Source of the DNA: CAYSRJ01 sp964525675
GTDB lineage: Bacteria > Spirochaetota > B62-G9 > DRHN01
Reading direction: 5' to 3'
Assembly (NCBI GenBank): GCA_964525675.1
Contig: CAZGJW010000090.1
Location: 1 to 12,005 of the forward strand
DNA length: 12,005 nt
In this document: piece by piece, positions 1-5,721 of the stretch
Layout of the letters: each line of letters opens with the position of its first letter
Position numbering within the stretch: position 1 is the first letter of the stretch
Position numbers and translations under genes: made by a program
The notes under the pieces: generated by a model
What the model was told of the DNA's origin: nothing
Databases searched by the model: none
The model's input: the letters and a program-made list of their open reading frames with translations, nothing else

Positions 1-766
1 CCTGGCCGATATTCGCGCCCCAGGCGGTAAGATACGCGGTCTGGTTGAGGGACGAGTAGTCTGTTTTCAGCTCGGCAAATGGCGAAACGAGCCAGCCGTC
101 AGAGGGTCTGGCGCCGAACTGCGGTGCAGATGATGCGATAGTCGAAACACCGGTGGATGCCGATGAAACGTGGTCTATAATGCCGATCCCGGGCCTGCCC
201 GCACGTCTGCTTCCCTCTCTGCCATACTGCATCGCACGAATGGAGGCAAATACTTCGGTCGGAGCACCTGCTGCTGTTCGAATATGCCCGAGAGTGTTTA
301 TAATCGGGATACTGATTGTCTTTGCTTTTGAAATCCGCGCATACGATTCGACGAGCCTGAGAGCGTTTTCCTCGGTGGTGTTTGTACCGGATCCGACATG
401 GCAGTAGGGAAGCTCGTCTGAATCGGGGAGCCTGCCCTTCATTACACAGCGGTCAGGACCCTCACCGAAGTAGGCCTCTTTCGGTGCATCATCGACCGCT
501 TCGAGGATTTCGGGTTTGGTAAACTGAATGACACGTTCGGTGTCTGTAATGTAGGTGCCGACCTCAGAGTAGAAGTCGACTGCAGCCTCGAATATCCTGT
601 CCGCAAGGTCGTCATCCGTGTTGACCATCTCTTTCCGGTCGTATTTAATATCGTATTTCTTGATTGCCCGCCGCAGCGCCGGGATAAAGACCTTGGTATC
701 GTAATCCTTCTGCAGCATCATCGGACCCGTCGCCGCCCTATCTGTAACATCTATAAAATTAACCAT
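1..766 (-). CDS. MtmB-family methyltransferase without pyrrolysine (module A), partial
   Basis: The N-terminal 255 residues are present; the C-terminus lies beyond base 1. I translated this by hand from ATG 766-764. The protein aligns end to end with the complete homolog at 5722-7104 (shared blocks DRA..GP, AAVDF, FGEGPDR, RRAGRPG, RPSDG.LV, GANIG) and through it with archaeal monomethylamine methyltransferase MtmB. That family moves a methyl group from a methylamine to the Co(I) of a partner corrinoid protein. In MtmB the AGRPGM motif is followed by pyrrolysine 202; here the motif is AGRPGI (189-194) followed by Gly195, and no in-frame TAG exists in the readable part. The start codon shares one base with the stop of the upstream corrinoid gene (TAATG), which implies translational coupling and a shared substrate pathway. 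Family assignment is firm; the substrate is unknown and cannot be assumed to be monomethylamine. Confidence 0.85.
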   Translation of the reverse strand, partial: MVNFIDVTDRAATGPMMLQKDYDTKVFIPALRRAIKKYDIKYDRKEMVNTDDDLADRIFEAAVDFYSEVGTYITDTERVIQFTKPEILEAVDDAPKEAYFGEGPDRCVMKGRLPDSDELPYCHVGSGTNTTEENALRLVESYARISKAKTISIPIINTLGHIRTAAGAPTEVFASIRAMQYGREGSRRAGRPGIGIIDHVSSASTGVSTIASSAPQFGARPSDGWLVSPFAELKTDYSSLNQTAYLTAWGANIGQ

Positions 767-1428
767 TACCTGCTCCCTCCCTTCTTGCTGGAGATTAGTT
801 TCTTCGTAATTTCAATAGCCCCGACCGCAGAATCGCTCTGTCCGTCAGCGCCGATCTGCTCGGCCCACTCTGCGTCTACCGGGCCGCCGCCGACGAGCAC
901 GATGTATTTGTCGCGAAGACCCTTTTCACGGAGATAGTCGATGACGTCTTTCTGATAGGTCATGGTGGTTGTCATCAGAGACGACATGGCTATGACATCG
1001 GCATTTGCCTTTTCCGCTTCGTCGACAAACGTGGTCGGTGAAACATTTGCGCCGAGGTCGATGACATTGAATCCGTGGGTTTTCATAAGGGTAATAACGA
1101 TGTTCTTGCCGATTTCATGTATATCCGTCATTACCGTGCCGAAGACAATGGTACCGGGGCTTTCCATTTTCTGGCCTGATGCGAGAAGTTTCGGTTCGAT
1201 AATCTTCATGCCTTCCTGAAACGCCTCTGCAGCCATGAGCATTTCCGGCAGAAATATCTCTCCCGTACTGAACATATCACCGATCTTACGAAGCCCGGGC
1301 ATCATCCCCTCCTGAATCAGCTGCAGGGGATCAGCATCATTAACGACATCGTTTATTACGGCAACGAGGGCATCTGTATCGCCTTCTATTACTGCATCGG
1401 ACATATTTTTCAACGCCTCCTTATCCAT
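766..1428 (-). CDS. Methyltransferase corrinoid protein (MtmC/MtbC-like), module A
   Basis: A 220-residue cobamide-binding protein that shuttles a methyl group between a substrate methyltransferase and a downstream methyl acceptor enzyme. Residues 1-85 form the helical cap domain and about 92-215 the B12-binding Rossmann domain. The base-off/His-on motif DxHxxG is D102-I-H104-E-I-G107, with H104 the predicted lower axial cobalt ligand; S149-S-L151 and VGGGPV (179-184) are the other cobamide-contact motifs. Length matches the family. The start at 1428 has AAGGAGG seven bases upstream. It overlaps by one base the MtmB-like gene, its likely partner, and is preceded by a strong promoter with an internal palindrome (1482-1510). 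It is clearly paralogous to the corrinoid protein at 4953-5612. The substrate cannot be read from this subunit. Confidence 0.93.
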   Translation of the reverse strand: MDKEALKNMSDAVIEGDTDALVAVINDVVNDADPLQLIQEGMMPGLRKIGDMFSTGEIFLPEMLMAAEAFQEGMKIIEPKLLASGQKMESPGTIVFGTVMTDIHEIGKNIVITLMKTHGFNVIDLGANVSPTTFVDEAEKANADVIAMSSLMTTTMTYQKDVIDYLREKGLRDKYIVLVGGGPVDAEWAEQIGADGQSDSAVGAIEITKKLISSKKGGSR

Positions 1429-1481
1429 AATAAAGCCTCCTTAAAAAGTTAAAATGAGTATGCAGACAAAACGATGGTAGC

Positions 1482-1510
1482 ATTATAGCTGTCTATACAG
1501 CAAACGTCAA
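1482..1510 (-). promoter_or_regulatory. Sigma70 promoter of module A with operator-like palindrome in the spacer
   Basis: On the minus strand, TTGACG (1510-1505), a 17-bp spacer and a perfect TATAAT (1487-1482) give a near-consensus promoter about 55 bp upstream of the corrinoid gene start. The spacer holds a perfect 5-bp inverted repeat, GCTGT-CTAT-ACAGC (plus strand 1488-1501). A repressor bound there would block RNA polymerase, so substrate-induced derepression of module A is a plausible inference. No regulator gene is in the window. Confidence 0.75.
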
Positions 1511-1565
1511 GAATATTAATTCCTTATCAAAACTTTTTTATATACATACGCGATTGCAGAAAAAC

Positions 1566-2462
1566 TCATACCGCATCGAGCCACTTTCTGTAATCGGGAT
1601 TCCCGGCGTTTTTTCTGAGCCTGTTAAACCTTCCGTTTCCATATGCATAGAAGTCGAAGTCAAGCATCGAGATGCGGGACTGTATCATCGCCCATACACT
1701 CCACCAGAGGTCGGAGATGATCTTATAGAGAAGCATCCGGTACAGCCTGTCTTTCCTCAGTTTCCCGCAGTACTTAGTTATAATCAGCTCTTCCTGTTCC
1801 TGTGAAAACGGATGCTCTACGGCAAAATCACCGAGATCAAAATACGGGTCACCCCTGCCCCCGTACTCCCAGTCAATTATCCAGATCTGATTCCCGTCGT
1901 CTAAAAAGTTCTCGGACAGATAGTCGTTGTGGCATGCAACATCCTCCGGCGGGTTTCTTTTCATCGCAGCCTCTATATCGTCGGAAGAGCTGAGCATGTG
2001 GTCGAAATCGGACGGAAGCGGCGCATTGTACTCCCTGACATAGCCCATGTAGTCTCTGACTGTTTGGAAGGGGTCGAATTGTTTTGTGAAAACCGCTTTT
2101 TCATGTATGACCCGTATCGCAGAGACGATTCTTGTAATAAGCGTATTATTTCCGATTATTTCATCCATTGTCAGTGTTTTGCCCTGAATAAACTGCACCA
2201 CCGATATGTTTTCAGGTTTCAGGTGATGCAGAATATGCGGTGTTATACCGGTCTTGCTCGCTTCGATCGAACATTCGAGCTCGTTGTCACGGTCGATGAA
2301 GATATCGGTTCCTGCACCAGGGATGCACATAACGTACTTCTCGTTATCCACGTACACCGTGTAGTTGTGATTCGTAATACCTCCGCCGAGCGTCTCCCAG
2401 CGTGCCATTTTTCCCTTCCACTCATCGATTCTCAAGATGATGTCTTCAATCTTCAGTTCCAT
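1566..2462 (-). CDS. Choline/ethanolamine kinase-like phosphotransferase (LicA-type), copy 1
   Basis: About 298 residues of the protein-kinase-like choline/ethanolamine kinase family, which phosphorylates the hydroxyl of choline, ethanolamine or a related amino-alcohol with ATP in the cytoplasm. Visible are a nucleotide-loop segment LGGGITNHNY (25-34), the catalytic Brenner-type motif HNDYLSEN (178-185, Asp180 as base, Asn185 as metal ligand), and the metal-binding IIDWEYGGRGDP (195-206). GDFAVEH follows, as usual in LicA-like enzymes. I prefer ATG 2462 to the GTG at 2471 because the GTG lies within the AGGTGG ribosome binding site, which sits five bases before the ATG. It is 40 bp downstream of a paralog on the same strand. 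Its position between two methyltransferase modules suggests a methylated amino-alcohol as substrate, but this is inference; the family also contains kinases for other small alcohols. Confidence 0.85.
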   Translation of the reverse strand: MELKIEDIILRIDEWKGKMARWETLGGGITNHNYTVYVDNEKYVMCIPGAGTDIFIDRDNELECSIEASKTGITPHILHHLKPENISVVQFIQGKTLTMDEIIGNNTLITRIVSAIRVIHEKAVFTKQFDPFQTVRDYMGYVREYNAPLPSDFDHMLSSSDDIEAAMKRNPPEDVACHNDYLSENFLDDGNQIWIIDWEYGGRGDPYFDLGDFAVEHPFSQEQEELIITKYCGKLRKDRLYRMLLYKIISDLWWSVWAMIQSRISMLDFDFYAYGNGRFNRLRKNAGNPDYRKWLDAV

Positions 2463-2502
2463 AGTTTCCACCTGTTAAAAATAGATTGTGAGGTGTATTG
2501 CT

Positions 2503-3393
2503 TTATGCCATTTTCAGCCACTTTTCAAATTCTTTACCGTTCATCGCGCTCATTGCCCTGTTGAAACGTTCAATTCCGTATTGCCAGTAGTCGAATTCGA
2601 GGGTAGAGAAATGATTTTGAATCATTGCCCAGAGTGTCCACAGAATGTCGGCCATTGATTTATAAATACTCGTTCTTGCGAACTTGCCTTCGTCGAATTC
2701 CCCGAAGTAGGATTCTATGATAATTCGGTCGACTTCTTCATCAAACTCCTGTTCTACGGAAAAATCTCCAAGCTCGAAGCAGGGGTCGTTCAGCCCAGAA
2801 AGCTCCCAATCTATGATCCTCATCCGGTCGCCCTGATCGATGAAGTTTTCCGCAAGCAGGTCGTTATGGCAGGATAAAAGTTCAGGCATGTTTTTTTTGA
2901 ATTTTTTTCCTACAGTAATAACGAATTGTTCAGCTTCGGAAAAATTAACCGGTATTTTAATAGAATGAGTGCGGACGATACGCATATACTCTTCGAATTT
3001 GTCGAACATAACGAATCGTGAGACGAACGTTGCACCCGTATTCACCGTTTTTATAGACTGCACTGCTCTCTTTATAACGTCTTTATCTGAAAAAGCTTCC
3101 TTGGACATCACATTCCCCTGTATGAACTCCGCAATAATGATGTAGTCCGATTCAAACGAGTGAAATACACGGGCACCGACGCCGATATCCGAGGCTGAAA
3201 GGGTATTGTGAAGCTCAACATCCCGGTCAATGAATATATCCGATCCGTGGCCCGGGATGCGTGCCACGAAGCTTTTTCCTTCGACCGTTATCTTGTAATT
3301 GCTGTTTGTCAAACCCTCTGTCAACTCGCTGATATCAACCTTTTTTCCCTTCCATTCATCCACCCGGTTGATAACTTCATCGATATCCGGCAT
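2503..3393 (-). CDS. Choline/ethanolamine kinase-like phosphotransferase (LicA-type), copy 2
   Basis: A 296-residue paralog of the next gene downstream, apparently a tandem duplication that has diverged. It has a nucleotide loop around LTEGLTNSNY (24-33), IPGHGSDIFIDR (46-57; IPGAGTDIFIDR in copy 1), catalytic HNDLLAEN (176-183) and metal-binding IIDWELSGLNDP (193-204), then the GDFSVEQ segment. All residues needed for phosphotransfer appear present, so both copies are probably active, possibly on different substrates. The ATG at 3393 is preceded by CGGAGG six bases away. It lies 86 bp downstream of the larger kinase gene and could be read from that promoter or from its own weaker one at 3425-3453. 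Specificity for choline, ethanolamine or N-methylated forms cannot be decided from sequence alone. Confidence 0.85.
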   Translation of the reverse strand: MPDIDEVINRVDEWKGKKVDISELTEGLTNSNYKITVEGKSFVARIPGHGSDIFIDRDVELHNTLSASDIGVGARVFHSFESDYIIIAEFIQGNVMSKEAFSDKDVIKRAVQSIKTVNTGATFVSRFVMFDKFEEYMRIVRTHSIKIPVNFSEAEQFVITVGKKFKKNMPELLSCHNDLLAENFIDQGDRMRIIDWELSGLNDPCFELGDFSVEQEFDEEVDRIIIESYFGEFDEGKFARTSIYKSMADILWTLWAMIQNHFSTLEFDYWQYGIERFNRAMSAMNGKEFEKWLKMA

Positions 3394-3424
3394 GTATACC
3401 TCCGTAAAAAATTATGTCAGTCAC

Positions 3425-3453
3425 TTTTTAACAACCATTTTCCTGTTTGTCAA
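3425..3453 (-). promoter_or_regulatory. Possible promoter for the tandem choline-kinase-like genes
   Basis: On the minus strand a perfect TTGACA (3453-3448) is followed by a 17-bp spacer and TAAAAA (3430-3425), 32 bp before the start codon of the second kinase copy. The -10 element is weak (4 of 6), and the surrounding sequence is AT-rich, where such matches arise by chance. It may give the kinase pair expression independent of the upstream gene. Confidence 0.4.
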
Positions 3454-3479
3454 TAAAATAATCGTTAAAAAATTGTTAA

Positions 3480-4709
3480 TTACGGCAGGTCCAGAACCTT
3501 TTTCAACACGTATGTGAGACTGTCACGGTTTTCCTCGAGCCATCTCATAAGGCGTACGCTGTGCTGCAGATAAATCAGGTATTCGAAGGGATTGGGCTTT
3601 TTTATATAGTAATCATCGACATCCCAGTTCAGGACATACAGGTTGCTCGCCTGTATCATGCACGGAAGGTATTCAGCCTCGCTGCCCGCAATGGGGCCGG
3701 GATTTTCATGCTTTTTCGCTTCTTCCTGGTAGGATTTCAGGAAAACCTGCAATTTGTCTATCAGAAGGTCGCCGTCCTCCTTCCCTTCCCACGAAGAGCA
3801 TGAATAAGTAATGGCAAGGGCGACGTCGAAAGAGCGCACATCGATCTTCGACCAATCGAAATCAAACAGGCCCACGACCTTTTCATCCTTGAATTTCAGA
3901 TTGCCCGGATGATAGTCGCAGTGAATTGCAAGATGCGGCATATCATTGTACGTATCCCTGTCGATCTGCTGTACCGTGGTATCGATAATTGATAGAATCG
4001 AGTCCAGATGTTTCAGGAAATAGGCATCGAATTTGGTCTGGCCTGTTCTTTTTGCGTACTTCATCATATTTCCGGCTATTGTGGGAAGCAGGTCGATTAT
4101 CTTCGGTTCAAACCTCCTTCCCTCATATTTCAGCCCCGATACTGCCGCATGGTATTGGGCGAGTACCCGTGCGCTGTCTTCGAGCTCTCTGGCCGAGCAG
4201 TCCGGATTGTCCCAGGTGTACTTATCCTCCCCCGGCAGAAACTTGAAAACGGCAAAGTACACCTCTTCGTGTGAATCTCCCTCGGGAGTATCCCTGGCGG
4301 TAACGTCCCTGGTGGGAACATCCCCCGCATTTTCGAACTTTTTGACGTATGTTGTATTTTGCCTCGTTTTTACGATCGCGGCTGACAGAGAAAAACCTTT
4401 TTTTGTAAGATGGGTGACGATCGAGTGCTCGAATTTGATTTCATCCTCCCTGATGCCCCTCTTGTAGCGTCTGAGGAAATGCTTTTGATCCCTTTTGCCT
4501 TTTTTAGTCTCTATTTCATAGCTTACATTGACATACCCACGGTCAAGCTTTTTAACGTCGACAAGCTCTCCAATGTCATAATGCTTTTCAAGCAGAGTCC
4601 TGAGGTGATGGGACATGTAGTTTCTATCCACCGCTTCCTGCAGAACCTGCACGGTCGACACGAGATTGTCAACCAGGGTTCTCAACTCACTCAAATCAAC
4701 CAGTTCCAC
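3480..4709 (-). CDS. APH/homoserine-kinase-II-like phosphotransferase
   Basis: A protein of about 409 residues in the aminoglycoside phosphotransferase/homoserine kinase II/CotS-like fold family, larger than and distinct from its two neighbours. With GTG 4709 as residue 1, the catalytic HCDYHPGN is at 263-270 and the metal-binding FDFDW at 282-286; an N-terminal helical segment with heptad leucines and valines precedes the kinase domain, which begins near LDRGYVNVSYEI (56-67). The reading frame continues up to a TTG at 4835, but that TTG is the -35 box of a good promoter (4808-4835). The GTG at 4709 has GGAGG eight bases upstream, so I choose it; ATG 4616 is a further, less likely option. A 15-bp near-repeat encodes GDVPT-RDVTA-RDTPE. 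It heads a three-kinase cluster between two methyltransferase modules. The small-molecule acceptor is not predictable. Confidence 0.82.
   Translation of the reverse strand: MELVDLSELRTLVDNLVSTVQVLQEAVDRNYMSHHLRTLLEKHYDIGELVDVKKLDRGYVNVSYEIETKKGKRDQKHFLRRYKRGIREDEIKFEHSIVTHLTKKGFSLSAAIVKTRQNTTYVKKFENAGDVPTRDVTARDTPEGDSHEEVYFAVFKFLPGEDKYTWDNPDCSARELEDSARVLAQYHAAVSGLKYEGRRFEPKIIDLLPTIAGNMMKYAKRTGQTKFDAYFLKHLDSILSIIDTTVQQIDRDTYNDMPHLAIHCDYHPGNLKFKDEKVVGLFDFDWSKIDVRSFDVALAITYSCSSWEGKEDGDLLIDKLQVFLKSYQEEAKKHENPGPIAGSEAEYLPCMIQASNLYVLNWDVDDYYIKKPNPFEYLIYLQHSVRLMRWLEENRDSLTYVLKKVLDLP
4273..4332. repeat. Imperfect 15-bp tandem repeat inside the APH-like gene
   Basis: About three to four 15-bp units with a TCCCTGG core (near 4291, 4306 and 4321, the last degenerate) encode five-residue repeats DVPTR, DVTAR and DTPEG. 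The period is a multiple of three, so copy number changes would keep the frame. It lies between the N-lobe strands of the kinase, probably in a surface loop. Confidence 0.6.
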
Positions 4710-4807
4710 CTGGATTTCCTCCGCACGATGGGGATTATCGATGTATGTATACCAGGTAAATGACGTGTACCCCCCTGTTTCTATGGATTGAATCAGGTTC
4801 GCTTTGT

Positions 4808-4835
4808 ATTGTAACCTCTGAAAAGCGACTGTCAA
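4808..4835 (-). promoter_or_regulatory. Sigma70 promoter of the kinase cluster
   Basis: On the minus strand, a perfect TTGACA (4835-4830), a 16-bp spacer and TACAAT (4813-4808) give a predicted transcription start near 4800 and a leader of about 90 bases before the GTG start at 4709. It is divergent from the promoter at 4879-4905. The presence of this promoter rules against the upstream TTG as a translation start. Confidence 0.7.
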
Positions 4836-4878
4836 TTACTAATTCTTGGTAATCCGTCACAATTTTTCGTAAAAAATA

Positions 4879-4905
4879 TTGACAAATTTTTGTTAATTAT
4901 ACAAT
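4879..4905 (+). promoter_or_regulatory. Probable sigma70 promoter of module B
   Basis: TTGACA (4879-4884), a short 15-bp spacer and TACAAT (4900-4905) lie about 48 bp upstream of the module B corrinoid gene. The -10 box is identical to that of the divergent kinase promoter. The stretch between -35 and start codon contains repeated ACAAA/TTTGT half-sites (4882-4912), which could bind a regulator serving both directions. The spacer is suboptimal, so activator dependence is possible. Confidence 0.5.
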
Positions 4906-4952
4906 ATTTGTTGTACCATTCATTATCGATGCATTTTTCTAAGGAGGAGAAA

Positions 4953-5612
4953 ATGACCGGGGAAGAGGTCGCAGTAAAATTAAAAGAGGCAATTCTGAAC
5001 TACGATGAAGAGCAGGCGGTTTCTACGGCGCAGGAGGTAGTGAAAAACAACCTGGATCCGTTGCAAGCCGTTGACAACGGGCTTGTCACGGGACTTGAAA
5101 TCATTGGTGAAAAATATGAAAACGACGAGATATTTCTTCCTGAATTGATGATGGCGGCAAATACCTTTCAGGCAGCAATGAAGATCCTGGAACCTGCAAT
5201 AATGGAAAAGGGACAGGAGAGAACGGTGAAAGGTGTTGTAGTACTCGGAACGGTAAAGGGAGATATTCATAAGATCGGGAAAGATATTGTTATCCTTCTT
5301 CTCAGGAATGCAGGATATGAAGTGCACGATCTTGGTGAGGATGTCGACCTCTTTACCTTCGTGGAGACAGCCAAAAAGGTAAATGCCGATGCGATCGGCC
5401 TTTCGGCCCTGTTGACATCTACCCTGTCCGGGCAGAAAGATGTTATTGATGCGCTCACACAGAACGGGGTTCGGGGCAACTATGTCGTTATGGTAGGGGG
5501 CGGTGCGGTTACGCCTGAATGGGCAGAGTCGATCGGCGCTGATCTGTACGCTGAGAATGCACAGGTCGCCGTGAGAAAATTGGCCGAGATGATTGCAGCG
5601 CGCAGCAACTAA
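4953..5612 (+). CDS. Methyltransferase corrinoid protein (MtmC/MtbC-like), module B
   Basis: A 219-residue cobamide carrier with an N-terminal helical cap (1-85) and a Rossmann B12 domain (95-215). The cobalt-ligand motif is D104-I-H106-K-I-G109; S151-A-L153 and VGGGAV (181-186) are the other cobamide-contact motifs. I chose the ATG at 4953 because AAGGAGGAG lies directly upstream with ideal spacing; the open frame up to 4890 has no ribosome binding site and runs into the promoter. It is followed after 109 bp by an MtmB-family methyltransferase, so it presumably accepts that enzyme's methyl group and passes it to a methyl acceptor encoded elsewhere. It is paralogous to the module A carrier, with the same domain layout and length. 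Confidence 0.93.
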   Translation: MTGEEVAVKLKEAILNYDEEQAVSTAQEVVKNNLDPLQAVDNGLVTGLEIIGEKYENDEIFLPELMMAANTFQAAMKILEPAIMEKGQERTVKGVVVLGTVKGDIHKIGKDIVILLLRNAGYEVHDLGEDVDLFTFVETAKKVNADAIGLSALLTSTLSGQKDVIDALTQNGVRGNYVVMVGGGAVTPEWAESIGADLYAENAQVAVRKLAEMIAARSN

Positions 5613-5655
5613 AGGATATGCATGCCAGGTGATCTGAAATTATAAGGCTTTCTGC

Positions 5656-5695
5656 AAAACCGTGTTCCGGGTTTTACTATTTGTGAACCACAAAT
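5656..5695 (+). promoter_or_regulatory. Two hairpins between corrinoid and methyltransferase genes
   Basis: The 109-bp gap holds AAAACC/GGTTTT (5656-5661 with 5670-5675, loop of eight) and ATTTGTG/CACAAAT (5679-5685 with 5689-5695, loop of three). Neither is followed by a clear T-run. They could protect the upstream mRNA end or set the ratio of carrier to methyltransferase; this is inference. Confidence 0.35.
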
Positions 5696-5721
5696 TCAGT
5701 TGACAAAAGAAGGAGGCTCCA

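Noticed and set aside
2463..2471. GTG start of the first choline-kinase-like gene
   Set aside because: The GTG is part of the AGGTGG ribosome binding site for ATG 2462.
1929..2564. 211-residue open frame on the plus strand opposite the kinase genes
   Set aside because: It is antisense to a gene with clear kinase motifs, spans two of them, and its translation shows no domain-like pattern.
4710..4835. N-terminal extension of the APH-like kinase to TTG 4835
   Set aside because: The TTG belongs to a TTGACA-N16-TACAAT promoter, has no ribosome binding site, and a GTG with GGAGG lies downstream at 4709.
4890..4952. Upstream start of the module B corrinoid protein
   Set aside because: No ribosome site before 4890 and overlap with the promoter; ATG 4953 has AAGGAGGAG.
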